Source: Methanomassiliicoccaceae archaeon UBA328 (lineage in GTDB: Archaea; Thermoplasmatota; Thermoplasmata; Methanomassiliicoccales; Methanomethylophilaceae). From it: a DNA stretch of 29,060 nucleotides. The notes below the pieces were generated by a model. It was not told where the DNA came from, searched no databases, and worked only from the letters and a program-made list of their open reading frames with translations. The position numbers were made by a program, and so were the translations under genes. This document shows, piece by piece, positions 14,493 through 22,766 of this stretch. Numbering within the stretch: the stretch's first letter is position 1; the number at the start of each line of letters is the position of its first letter. The stretch spans positions 106,450-135,509 of the forward strand of contig DAYM01000010.1 in the NCBI GenBank assembly GCA_002506905.1, written 5' to 3'.

Positions 14493-15919
14493 AAATGTCC
14501 CTGATGATACACAACAATCTCACAAACAAGAAAGAGGAATTCGTGACCGTAGAGCCCGGAAAGGTATCCATGTACGTCTGCGGGGTCACTGTCTACGATG
14601 ACATCCACATGGGACATGCCAGGAGCATAATAGTCTTCGATATGATAGCCAGATACCTCAGGTACTGCGGCTACGAGATCAAACACATCACCAACTTCAC
14701 GGACGTGGACGACAAGATCATCATCAAGGCAAACAAAGAAGGCATCGAACCTCTCGAGCTCTCCAAAAGATACATCGACGAGTACTTCAAAGACACCGAG
14801 AAACTCGGGGTCAACAGAGCAGACGAGTACCCCAAAGCAAGCGAATGCATGGGAAACATCATCGCAATGGTGAAAAAGATCGTCGACAACGGTTACGGAT
14901 ACGTCACACCTGACGGCAGCGTCTACTTCTCCGTAAGGAAAGCAAAGAACTACGGTCAGCTTTCCAACAGGAAGATCGAGGACATGGAATCATCCGGACG
15001 TGTCGCACTGGACGATCAGAAGCAGGACCCCCTGGACTTCGCCATATGGAAAGCGGCCAAACCGGAAGAGAACTGCAGCTGGCCTTCCCCCTGGGGAGAG
15101 GGCAGGCCCGGATGGCATATCGAATGCTCCGCAATGATCAAACGCTACCTGGGCGACACCATCGACATCCACGGCGGAGGAAACGACCTTATCTTCCCCC
15201 ACCACGAGAACGAGATCCTTCAGTCCGAGGCGGCCAACGGCGTGCCTCTGGCACACTATTGGATGCACAACGGAATGCTTCAGGTCAAAGGCGTCGGAAA
15301 CTACAAAGAGGAGAAGATGTCCAAATCACTCGGCAACTTCTTCAGAGTGAAGGATGTCGCTCAGAAATTCGACAAATATACCATCAGATTCTATTTCCTC
15401 AACACGCACTACAGCAGCCCTCTGCTCTACGGCGAGGACATGCTCCTTGAGGCGCAGACAGCACTCAAAAGACTGCACAACAACTACGGCGACCTTCAGG
15501 CCTACGCAAGATCGGGACCCGACGGAGACGGCGATGTATGCGACATCATCGACGGGACAAGACAGAGGTTCAAGGCAGCGATGGATGATGATTTCAACAC
15601 CCGCGCAGCAATAGAGGAACTCTTCCAGCTTGCACGCACGACCAACAAGGCAATGGCCGACAAGACCCTCACCAAACAGGGTGCGGCCAAGATACTGGCA
15701 CTTATGAAGGAACTCGACACCATCCTCGGAATACTTCCCGAAGAGGAAGCCCGGAACGATGATGCGTTCGATGCGGTCATGTCCATTCTCGTAGACCTCC
15801 GCAAGGAGCTCAGGGCACGCAAGCAGTACGACCTTTCCGACATGATCAGAGACAAGCTCGCCGAGGCAGGATACAAACTTGAGGATTCGGCAGACGGTGC
15901 CAAATGGAAGAAGATCTGA
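14489..15919 (+). CDS. cysS: Cysteine--tRNA ligase
   Basis: A 476-residue class I synthetase that charges tRNA-Cys. HIGH is HMGH at 40-43 (YDDIHMGHAR) and KMSKS is at 276-280. The zinc ligands C31, C213 (WHIECSAM) and the FPHHENE histidine/glutamate region (about 237-242) are present, so the enzyme should be active. The length is normal. Its presence means cysteine is charged directly rather than only through the SepRS/SepCysS pathway used by many methanogens. It overlaps cysE upstream and the radical SAM gene downstream. Confidence 0.96.
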   Translation: MKMSLMIHNNLTNKKEEFVTVEPGKVSMYVCGVTVYDDIHMGHARSIIVFDMIARYLRYCGYEIKHITNFTDVDDKIIIKANKEGIEPLELSKRYIDEYFKDTEKLGVNRADEYPKASECMGNIIAMVKKIVDNGYGYVTPDGSVYFSVRKAKNYGQLSNRKIEDMESSGRVALDDQKQDPLDFAIWKAAKPEENCSWPSPWGEGRPGWHIECSAMIKRYLGDTIDIHGGGNDLIFPHHENEILQSEAANGVPLAHYWMHNGMLQVKGVGNYKEEKMSKSLGNFFRVKDVAQKFDKYTIRFYFLNTHYSSPLLYGEDMLLEAQTALKRLHNNYGDLQAYARSGPDGDGDVCDIIDGTRQRFKAAMDDDFNTRAAIEELFQLARTTNKAMADKTLTKQGAAKILALMKELDTILGILPEEEARNDDAFDAVMSILVDLRKELRARKQYDLSDMIRDKLAEAGYKLEDSADGAKWKKI

Positions 15920-16932
15920 TCCAAAAGAAGGCCCTCCTCATTCTGGGAGGTCCGGTAAGGCTTCCGAAGGGATTCGAATTCCCTTACAGGGTATCCCATT
16001 CCACCGCAGGTCCCGGCGCAGGTTACGGTTCGGCCGTCTTCGCCTTCGGATATCACAGGGTAAAGAAGACCATATCCTACGATGACGGGGAATTCGAACT
16101 CGTTGTCGGGGAAAACGGTTATTCCCTCACAAGGAACGGGGAACCGTTCCTCGAGAACGTGGAACTCAGACCGGTCGTGTTCCATTCGCCCGAACAGGCA
16201 TTCTTCAATCTGGACCCCAGATGCATGTATCATTGCGCATACTGCACCTCGCCGCTCCTTCCGAAGGATGAGTTCAAAGGCCTTACCGATGAGAGGATCG
16301 TCAGTCTTGTGAAGGATGCGAGATCGGTTCAGAAAGTCGTATCGGTCTCACTCACCAGCGGAGTCGTCGGTTCCGTCGATTCTACCGTGGACAGGTTCGT
16401 CTCGTGCGTCTCGGCACTCAGAAAGGAATTCCCGGATATGCCCATCGGTATCGAACCCTACGTAGCTACCGAAGAACACCTCAGAAGACTGAAGGATGCG
16501 GGCGCTACGGAGATCAAGCTCAATCTCGAATCCCCTGACAGGGAGATATTCGAAAAGGTCTGCCCCGAACTTGATTATGACGGTATCTGGCACTTGTTGC
16601 AGCTTGCCGTGAAGATATTCGGAAAGGGGATGGTCAGCTCCAACATAATATTCGGAATGGGCGAGACCGACGAAGAGATCGAAAAGTGTTTCAGGAAGCT
16701 TTGTTCTATGGGCGTTGTACCCACACTCAGAGCATTGAGATTCAATTCCATGAACAGGGAGAACCTCGAAAAAGCGATCGGCGAACAGGAGAAGATGACT
16801 CCGGAGAGAGTGATCTCGCTTGCCAAGATGCAGAAGAGGATAATGGAAGAATACGGTCTGACGACCCTGAACCTTCACACCATGTGCATCGAATGCACCT
16901 GCTGCGATCTTGTTCCTTTCAGAGATCTTTGA
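15904..16932 (+). CDS. Radical SAM protein of unknown substrate
   Basis: A 342-residue radical SAM enzyme. The cluster motif is C107-MYH-C111-AY-C114 (CxxxCxxC), after an N-terminal region of about 100 residues rich in Gly and aromatics. The middle holds the usual barrel features (SLTSGVVGSVDS, IGIEPYV, EIKLNLESPD, NIIFGMGETDEEI). The extreme C-terminus has a dense cysteine group, CIECTCC (C328, C331, C333, C334), which may bind a second cluster or metal. It overlaps the end of cysS by 16 bases and so belongs to the cysE-cysS operon; that setting hints at sulfur chemistry or tRNA/cofactor modification. I cannot name its substrate. It does not look like PylB or BioB from the motifs I can see. 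Confidence 0.85.
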   Translation: MEEDLIQKKALLILGGPVRLPKGFEFPYRVSHSTAGPGAGYGSAVFAFGYHRVKKTISYDDGEFELVVGENGYSLTRNGEPFLENVELRPVVFHSPEQAFFNLDPRCMYHCAYCTSPLLPKDEFKGLTDERIVSLVKDARSVQKVVSVSLTSGVVGSVDSTVDRFVSCVSALRKEFPDMPIGIEPYVATEEHLRRLKDAGATEIKLNLESPDREIFEKVCPELDYDGIWHLLQLAVKIFGKGMVSSNIIFGMGETDEEIEKCFRKLCSMGVVPTLRALRFNSMNRENLEKAIGEQEKMTPERVISLAKMQKRIMEEYGLTTLNLHTMCIECTCCDLVPFRDL

Positions 16933-17111
16933 CAGAAGGGTGCTTCGGGGATCTGAATTACGAATCAAGATGATCATTCAATTCTGTCAGGATCTTTCTC
17001 TTGAGAGATGGTATTTATCGTATCTATCAAATTTATGCATTGTTGCAGATTTTGTCCACCTAAAATATGCAACGCATTCCGATCCACAATATAGATCATC
17101 AAATTCCAAAT
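16933..17111. other. AT-rich gap without a gene
   Basis: Between the radical SAM gene and the symporter terminator there is AT-rich sequence. It has a small palindrome CTCTTGAGAG near 17000 and a weak inverted pair GTTGCA/TGCAAC (about 17041-17073). No ORF with coding character, tRNA or clear promoter is seen. Confidence 0.4.
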
Positions 17112-17156
17112 ACCGAAAAATGAAAGTAATGGCCTTCCCGAACGATCGGGAAGGCC
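17112..17156 (-). terminator. Terminator of the alanine symporter gene
   Basis: GGCCTTCCCGA and TCGGGAAGGCC (17131-17156) form a perfect 11-bp stem with an ACGA loop. On the minus strand it starts 11 bases after the stop and is followed by T-rich sequence to 17112. Confidence 0.7.
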
Positions 17157-17167
17157 GTGAAATTGTT

Positions 17168-18595
17168 TCAATCCCATTCGGTAACACCGGTCGCATCGGA
17201 CAGGGCATCCTTATGGAACACAGGTTCCTCAATACCCGCCTTCTTCTGCGAACGGTAGTCCTTGTAGGCTTCCATTGCCTTCTTGCTAAGGAGTGCCACG
17301 ACAATGATGTTCACTGCACCCATGAATGCCATGAAGGTATCACAGATCAGATCCATCAGACCGGTGGAGATCAGACATGACAGGAATGCCACGACGATGA
17401 TCAGGACACGGACCAGGAAGAGGACCTTCTTGTCGTCCTTGATGAACCTCACGTTGGACTCGCTCATCGTGTAGTATCCGATCAGACTGGTGAACGCGAA
17501 TACGAACATGAATATCGCGATGATATAGTTCGCGGCACCGCCGATAGCAGTACTGGACACAACAGCCTGAACAAGCTGCGATCCTGTGAGATGGAGTGCA
17601 AGGATCTCATCGAAGTTACCGTAGGACAGAACGACGAGTGCCGTAACGGTACAGACGATAAGGGTATCCATGAGAACACCGAAGGACTGGATCATTCCCT
17701 GCTTGCAGGGGTGGGATGTGTTCGCGGTAGCCGCAACATTGGCGACCGAACCGAGACCTGCTTCGTTGGAGAATATTCCTCTCTTCAGACCGGTCATGAT
17801 AACAGTACCGATCGCACCGCCGATCAGGGAGGGTGCGGAGAATGCGTATTTGAATATCATGCCGATGGCGTTTCCGACACCGCCGATGTTGAGGAGGATA
17901 GCGACAAGAGCGAATCCGATCCAACCGAATGCCATGATCGGAACGACCCTTGCGGACACCTTTGCGATCCTCTTTACACCGCCGAAAATGACGAGTGCGG
18001 AGATGGCCGCAATAATGATACCGAACACCAGGGCGTTGTTATCGAAGTTGAATGCTCCGCAGAGAGCGGAGGATGCGTTCGTAGCCTGGACACCGACAAA
18101 ACCGATACCGAATGTGATGACGATCAGAACCGCCAAAAGGATTCCGATCTTCTTGTTACCGATTCCCTTTGTCGCATAATATGCGGGGCCTCCGTGGTAA
18201 CTTCCGTCGCTCTTCTTCTCTTTGTAGATCTGTGCAACGGTCGATTCCATGAAACTGCTTGCGGATCCGATGATCGCGAAGATCCACATCCAAAATACTG
18301 CTCCGGGACCGCCTGTGGCAATAGCCGTAGCGACTCCGGCGATGTTACCTACACCGATACGTGCTCCCATTCCGATGCAGAATGTCTCGAATGACGAGAG
18401 CATGTGCTTCTCGCTTTTTCCCTCCGTAATACCGGATACGGCCAATTTGGCTGTCTCACGAACCTTGAGGATCTGCAGTCCTCTCAGTTTGATCGTGAAG
18501 ACGATACCGAGACCGATAAGGAAAACGAAAGCAATGTACCACATGTACGTATTGATCGGACTGAAAACGTCATTCAATATGTCTGTAATAGCCAT
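17168..18595 (-). CDS. agcS: Alanine/glycine:cation symporter (AGCS family)
   Basis: A 475-residue membrane protein with about 11 hydrophobic segments, importing alanine or glycine with Na+. Family signatures are GARIGVGNIAGVATAI, with GGPGAVFWMW directly after; SYHGGPAYYATKGIG; and GIFSNEAGLGSVANVAATA. The length is typical (450-500). ATG 18595 is preceded by AAGGAATATA. It is monocistronic, with its own terminator and a promoter region rich in palindromes (18689-18770). In methanogens such as Methanococcus maripaludis AgcS transports alanine, which fits the aminotransferase in this window. Confidence 0.93.
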   Translation of the reverse strand: MAITDILNDVFSPINTYMWYIAFVFLIGLGIVFTIKLRGLQILKVRETAKLAVSGITEGKSEKHMLSSFETFCIGMGARIGVGNIAGVATAIATGGPGAVFWMWIFAIIGSASSFMESTVAQIYKEKKSDGSYHGGPAYYATKGIGNKKIGILLAVLIVITFGIGFVGVQATNASSALCGAFNFDNNALVFGIIIAAISALVIFGGVKRIAKVSARVVPIMAFGWIGFALVAILLNIGGVGNAIGMIFKYAFSAPSLIGGAIGTVIMTGLKRGIFSNEAGLGSVANVAATANTSHPCKQGMIQSFGVLMDTLIVCTVTALVVLSYGNFDEILALHLTGSQLVQAVVSSTAIGGAANYIIAIFMFVFAFTSLIGYYTMSESNVRFIKDDKKVLFLVRVLIIVVAFLSCLISTGLMDLICDTFMAFMGAVNIIVVALLSKKAMEAYKDYRSQKKAGIEEPVFHKDALSDATGVTEWD

Positions 18596-18688
18596 TATAT
18601 TCCTTCTTCATGCAGTCATGCGTGCGGCTTCCGAATGAGAAATGCCGACAAACGCAGCTAACAATTGAAATCGGCACATCCATATCGT

Positions 18689-18770
18689 TAATATATCTTT
18701 GGACAATTTTTGTAAAAATTTGCCCCTGTTCTGATGGTTTTCGTAAAATAATTTAAGGATTTCGTAAAAT
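18689..18770 (-). promoter_or_regulatory. agcS promoter with palindrome and repeats
   Basis: A minus-strand TATA element (ATATATTAA, about 18689-18697) lies about 95-105 bases before the ATG. Just upstream of it on the minus strand is the perfect inverted repeat AATTTTT-GT-AAAAATT (18705-18720). TTTCGTAAAAT occurs twice, at 18739-18749 and 18760-18770, exactly 21 bp apart, two helical turns. These look like binding sites of a regulator acting upstream of TATA. Confidence 0.45.
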
Positions 18771-18786
18771 GGTCCGTCTCATCTAT

Positions 18787-18806
18787 ATTGATTTCACAGA
18801 ATCAAT
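18787..18806 (-). terminator. Possible terminator at the end of the nitrilase operon
   Basis: ATTGATT and AATCAAT form a perfect 7-bp stem with a 6-base loop that includes the nitrilase stop codon. AT-rich sequence follows on the minus strand. Confidence 0.35.
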
Positions 18807-19590
18807 GAAGGTCGTAGATGCCCGGTCTGCGCCTGAGGAAATAATTGGCTTCCTTCATGTCGTCGGGATATACGTCCTCTTTGGGAAGCGCGGGAAGGTC
18901 CTTGATCATCATCGTCTCCTTTCCCGAGAAATCCTCCGCGATGACATCGCCGTGACGGTCGACGATCATGATGCCGCCCGTGCCTTCCCCTTTCATGCTG
19001 TTGCAGGCGCAGACGTAGACGCCGTTATCGTATGCCCTTGCAGGAATGTATTTCATCCAGACGGACCTGCGGCGGTCGGCCGGACCTTTCATGGAATGGG
19101 GCATGAATATGATCTCCGCACCCTTGTTCCTCAGTGTTGTGGACACTTCGGGCATATGGGCCTCCCAACAGAGCTGCAGACCTATCACGGCCTTCTCGGA
19201 CGCTATGGTATCAATAATATCGCCTTCGGTGAAACACTTCCTCTCGCGGACCCCGAGATGGGTTTTGCGATAGTACATGACACCGCCCGACGGAAGCGCC
19301 ACAACCTGTGTCACAAATGTATCCGATCCATCCTTCTCTATGAATCCGAATATCACGGCCATATGCTCTTCCGAAGAAAGTGCCAGGATCTCTTTTACCG
19401 AAGGATCGTCCCTCTTGATCGACATGGGATCCGAGGACGTGTATCCCGTAAGGCAGCCCTCGGGAAAACATATGATGTCGACGCCCATCTTCGATGCTCC
19501 GGACATGTATCCCTTCATCTTGGATAGGTTATCCGAAAGCATTCCGGGAGAATTTTCCATCTGCACAATCGCAACTCTCGTATCCTTCAT
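18802..19590 (-). CDS. Nitrilase-superfamily carbon-nitrogen hydrolase
   Basis: A 262-residue amidohydrolase with the Glu-Lys-Cys triad: E44 in CFPEGCLTGY, K109 in YYRKTHLGVRE, and C141 in LQLCWEAHMPE. Members split amides or carbamoyl groups; candidate substrates include omega-amides and N-carbamoyl compounds, and the exact one is unknown. The C-terminus (ADRRRSVWMKYIPARAYDNGVYVCACN) is typical. The frame is open farther upstream inside ncsA. ATG 19590 is chosen because it overlaps the ncsA stop (ATGA) and the conserved VAIVQME begins there. It is last in the nif3-like/orc1/ncsA operon. Confidence 0.88.
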   Translation of the reverse strand: MKDTRVAIVQMENSPGMLSDNLSKMKGYMSGASKMGVDIICFPEGCLTGYTSSDPMSIKRDDPSVKEILALSSEEHMAVIFGFIEKDGSDTFVTQVVALPSGGVMYYRKTHLGVRERKCFTEGDIIDTIASEKAVIGLQLCWEAHMPEVSTTLRNKGAEIIFMPHSMKGPADRRRSVWMKYIPARAYDNGVYVCACNSMKGEGTGGIMIVDRHGDVIAEDFSGKETMMIKDLPALPKEDVYPDDMKEANYFLRRRPGIYDLH

Positions 19591-20504
19591 CTTCCGAGCC
19601 TTCCTTTGAGCATCTTTTCCAATTCGCATGCTTTGCATTTCTTTCCCAATGTGGGTTCGCCGCATTCGCAGAAATGCAGTTCTGCGGGCCTGTACTGTCC
19701 GTACAGCATCGGACGGAGCTGGTCGTACGAGGAGATTATACTGAACTTCGAACCGGGAGACCTTGTCTCCAATTCATCGACGATGTCCCTGTACTGATTC
19801 CTCAGGGCCTCCTTCCAATACGGGCATTCCCCATCCCAGAACGGTATGTTGTTGACGATCGCGTAAAGCAGCGATTCCTTCTCCGGGATCATCCTTAGAG
19901 GCAGGAATCTCGGGACAAGTCCGGGCTGTACCTTGGTATGCGGACCCAAACGTGCCAGACGTTCAATGTCGCCGCGTGTGAAATTCATCATGATGGATTG
20001 GGCCATGTCATCTGCGTTGTGTCCCGTTGCGAGATATTTCGCACCGATCTTCATCGCTTCGCTGTTCATCAGTTTGCGTCTGAATACGCCGCAGTAGGTG
20101 CAGGGGCTGTTCTCCCCGGAAACGGGAGCGACATCGTCCATCGTCAGATCCAACTCCGAGAATGAACGGAGATGCCATTCTATGTCCCTCTCTTTGCAGA
20201 ACTCGGAAACGATATCCAGACTCGGAGGGCGGTATCCTCTGATCCCTTCGTCGATGGATATCGCACAGATCCTGACGTCGCCTCTCTTTCCGAATATCGA
20301 ATCTATCAGATGCAGCGTGACCATGCTGTCCTTGCCGCCGGAAACGGCCACCGCAAGGGTATCTCCCGAATGGACGTCGATCTGCTTGCGGATCTCCTTC
20401 TTCACCCTTCTCTCGACATATCTGGAGAGATGCTCTCCGCAGAGATGCGACCCGTTGTAACGGATGAACGTAACAGCTTCTTTTCCGCAAAGGTCGCACT
20501 TCAT
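19587..20504 (-). CDS. ncsA: tRNA 2-thiolation protein, NcsA/TtuA/Ncs6 family
   Basis: A 305-residue PP-loop enzyme that adenylates and thiolates uridine in tRNA (U34 or U54, depending on subgroup). The N-terminal zinc finger has C3, C6, C22 and H25. SGGKDS is at 55-60. SPCTYCGVFRR (C135, C138) together with C227 (GECPYW) provides the three [4Fe-4S] ligands of the TtuA/NcsA group. LATGHNADD (158-166) is typical. The C-terminal zinc finger has C279, C281, C290 and C293. The length is typical. ATG 20504 lies two bases after the orc1 stop; an in-frame GTG at 20513 is an alternative. The sulfur donor is probably a ubiquitin-like protein or free sulfide, not seen here. Confidence 0.9.
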   Translation of the reverse strand: MKCDLCGKEAVTFIRYNGSHLCGEHLSRYVERRVKKEIRKQIDVHSGDTLAVAVSGGKDSMVTLHLIDSIFGKRGDVRICAISIDEGIRGYRPPSLDIVSEFCKERDIEWHLRSFSELDLTMDDVAPVSGENSPCTYCGVFRRKLMNSEAMKIGAKYLATGHNADDMAQSIMMNFTRGDIERLARLGPHTKVQPGLVPRFLPLRMIPEKESLLYAIVNNIPFWDGECPYWKEALRNQYRDIVDELETRSPGSKFSIISSYDQLRPMLYGQYRPAELHFCECGEPTLGKKCKACELEKMLKGRLGR

Positions 20505-20506
20505 CC

Positions 20507-21688
20507 TTACCACTCTACGTCATCGGTGAGCTGGGGGAGCTCCAGAAGATATTCCAGTTTCTTGGCGAGTTCTTTGGGCGGGATGTCCGGGATCGTGATG
20601 AAGGTCACCCTTCCGGTCTCTATCTCGCTCCTCAGTTCCGTGGCGAGTATGCCGTTGCGTTCCATGTCCCTGATGTAACTCCAGAACTGCGTGTGCTTCC
20701 TTGCGGCCTGACCGTATTCCTCGCAGACTATGGCATAGGTCTTCTCGGCTGCGTTGATGTTCACGAACGCGTTTCCTTTGAGGGCACGCGAAACTGCCAG
20801 CAATGCCAATTTGTGATTCAGGTCCAGTTCCTTCAGTTTGCTCTCCGAAACACCGCTGTATATCATCGCACCGGCGGTACGGATGTTATCGGCAGTGATC
20901 CTTCCCGTCTCCTCTTCCTCTGCGATCATGGCGGACTTCTCGATTATCTCGATACCGAACCTTGCATCGCCGAACTGCGAGCCTATCTCCGTCATGAGGT
21001 CGAGTTCCTCTTCCCCGACAGTATCGGGAAGGAGCGCCTCATCTATCCTCTGTTTGAGGATATCTCTCAGAAACGGAGCGGTATATCTCTCGAACACGAT
21101 GGTGTTCGCACGTTTGAACGTGGACATCGATGCTTCGTCCAGAACATCCGCTATCGAGAACTGGGAGATCATTATGATCGATATGGACGATGCCTTCAGA
21201 TCTTCGTTTATCCTTGTGAGCTTGTAGATTATATTCTCGCTGTTGTTCTTCAGAAGATTGTCTACCTCATCGAGGATCAGCACGAAAGGCCTGCTCCTCT
21301 TCTCGATGTGCGCACGGAAAGATCTGAACATCTCCTCCGCGGAAAATCCCCTTTCCGGATATCCGGGATCGAAATGCCTGACCATCTGCAGCAGTGCGCT
21401 GTGCTCCGTGTTCTTTATCCTGCAGTTGATCAGAAGGCTGTCCATCTGTTTGCTGTTGGACGCGCAGTACTTTGTCATGTCCTCGCAGAAACGTTTGGCT
21501 GTTGCCGTCTTTCCGGTGCCTACGCCTCCGTAGAGGAACGCCGAACACGGCTGTCCGTTTGTGACCATTGGGCGGAAAAGCCTCTCCAGACCCTTCATCT
21601 GGTCTTCTCTGTGGGGCAGGACCTGCGGTACGTAGTCGTACATCAGCTTGCTGCTGTCCCTGATGATAACGGACGACCTGTCGAACAT
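20507..21688 (-). CDS. Orc1/Cdc6 replication initiator
   Basis: A 393-residue AAA+ ATPase that binds origins and loads MCM in archaea. Walker A is GGVGTGKT (54-61) and Walker B is LILDEVDN (137-144). A sensor-1-like IIMISQF segment and a C-terminal winged-helix domain (about 300-393, with ARKHTQFWSYIRDMERNGIL) follow. The length is normal. It lies inside an operon: the upstream NIF3-like gene ends one base before its ATG and ncsA follows two bases after its stop. The usual archaeal pattern of an origin next to orc1 is therefore not seen; the nearest noncoding DNA, at 22653-22766, shows no obvious origin-recognition repeats. The genome may hold other Orc1 paralogues. Confidence 0.92.
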   Translation of the reverse strand: MFDRSSVIIRDSSKLMYDYVPQVLPHREDQMKGLERLFRPMVTNGQPCSAFLYGGVGTGKTATAKRFCEDMTKYCASNSKQMDSLLINCRIKNTEHSALLQMVRHFDPGYPERGFSAEEMFRSFRAHIEKRSRPFVLILDEVDNLLKNNSENIIYKLTRINEDLKASSISIIMISQFSIADVLDEASMSTFKRANTIVFERYTAPFLRDILKQRIDEALLPDTVGEEELDLMTEIGSQFGDARFGIEIIEKSAMIAEEEETGRITADNIRTAGAMIYSGVSESKLKELDLNHKLALLAVSRALKGNAFVNINAAEKTYAIVCEEYGQAARKHTQFWSYIRDMERNGILATELRSEIETGRVTFITIPDIPPKELAKKLEYLLELPQLTDDVEW

Positions 21689-21689
21689 C

Positions 21690-22652
21690 TCAATTCCTGC
21701 TGAAACGGGTGAATCCCGAACATCCGAAGACCTCTATTCCCTTCTTCTCCCACATGTCGCACATGAGGTTGATACCCAGGGAATCCGAGGCCATATGTCC
21801 GGAGATCACCACGTTGATATTGTGTTTCTTACACTCTTCGAGGTGACTCTCGGGGAAGTGCATACCGACGACGGTACCGACCCCTGCTATGGCGAGCTTC
21901 TCGTAGAGTTCCTTGGGACCGGATGTTCCTCCGGTCATCTTCGCGACGATCTTGCCGCAATGGTTCCTCTTGCTGCCGACCATGATCTTCGGGGGATCGT
22001 TCAGTCTGGCGGCCGCCTGGAATTCGGGTTCCTTCATCAGCCTTACGATGATGTCCTCGAGATACTTGGGCTTCGATTCCGCGAACATGTCCTCCATGTA
22101 TTTCTGGACAAGATTGTCTGCGGGACTGTGGACATTGAACATCAGGGTGTTCAGAAGCTTCCCGGCATCGATGGCCTTGTTGTAATTGGAGCCCATGACG
22201 TTCCTTTTGACCTCTTCCATCCTGGGCCTCATGAGGCCTTCGAGGATGTTTATGGGAAGGTCGACATCGTCGTACATCCCGGTCTGCATCCACATGACCT
22301 CGGGGAAACATGTCCTTGCCCTTCCGATGGGGTGGTGTGCCACAACGGCGGAGATCTTCTCCCCTTTCTCCTTTAACCTGTCCGCCAGAAGGATCTCGGA
22401 AGTATCTATGTCGATACCCCACATGAACCTCTCGGCCTCCGTCTCCTTTGCGAGTTCCTCTCCCCACATGAGGCGCGAATCGGCATAAGGATTCCAGAGC
22501 CTTTCCTGATCGTAATACGGCTTCATATCCTTGGAAAGAGAATCGTACTCCTTCTTGGCATCCTTCAGGACCTGTTTTACCTCGTCTTTGGGACGGGGGT
22601 CATTCTTCATCCCGTGCTCGATCGCCATCTTATACGCGTCGTATACTTTCAT
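21690..22652 (-). CDS. NIF3-like metal-binding protein
   Basis: A 320-residue protein that I assign to the NIF3 (NGG1-interacting factor 3) family. The support is the metal-ligand-like VVAHHPIG (103-110), the preceding ILLADRLKEKG, and a C-terminal HFPESHLEECKKHN and ISGHMASDSLG, which resembles the family's second metal site. The helical N-terminal 80 residues are not typical of short NIF3 proteins. The function of the family is unclear; some members are called GTP cyclohydrolase I type 2 without proof. ATG 22652 has an AGGG upstream. It is first in the operon with orc1, ncsA and the nitrilase. Confidence 0.65.
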   Translation of the reverse strand: MKVYDAYKMAIEHGMKNDPRPKDEVKQVLKDAKKEYDSLSKDMKPYYDQERLWNPYADSRLMWGEELAKETEAERFMWGIDIDTSEILLADRLKEKGEKISAVVAHHPIGRARTCFPEVMWMQTGMYDDVDLPINILEGLMRPRMEEVKRNVMGSNYNKAIDAGKLLNTLMFNVHSPADNLVQKYMEDMFAESKPKYLEDIIVRLMKEPEFQAAARLNDPPKIMVGSKRNHCGKIVAKMTGGTSGPKELYEKLAIAGVGTVVGMHFPESHLEECKKHNINVVISGHMASDSLGINLMCDMWEKKGIEVFGCSGFTRFSRN

Positions 22653-22704
22653 AATAGGCCCTGATTGACCTTCACGCTATTAAGATATCTGCTTTCGCGG
22701 CCCC

Positions 22705-22735
22705 TATATTATTAACACGTTCAAATCTTTAAATA
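22705..22735. promoter_or_regulatory. Divergent TATA boxes (NIF3 operon and ABC exporter)
   Basis: TATATTATTAAC at 22705-22716 is read on the minus strand for the NIF3-like operon (start near 22682). TTTAAATA at 22728-22735 serves the plus-strand ABC operon (start near 22758, ATG 22767). The two are only about 12 bp apart, so the promoters may influence each other. Confidence 0.5.
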
Positions 22736-22766
22736 CGAGAACCAAGTACGCCCTCTCAGTGATAAC

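Noticed and set aside
22653..22766. Replication origin next to orc1/cdc6
   Set aside because: The gap is 114 bases, is filled by two TATA boxes and leaders, is separated from orc1 by another gene, and shows no repeated origin-recognition motif.
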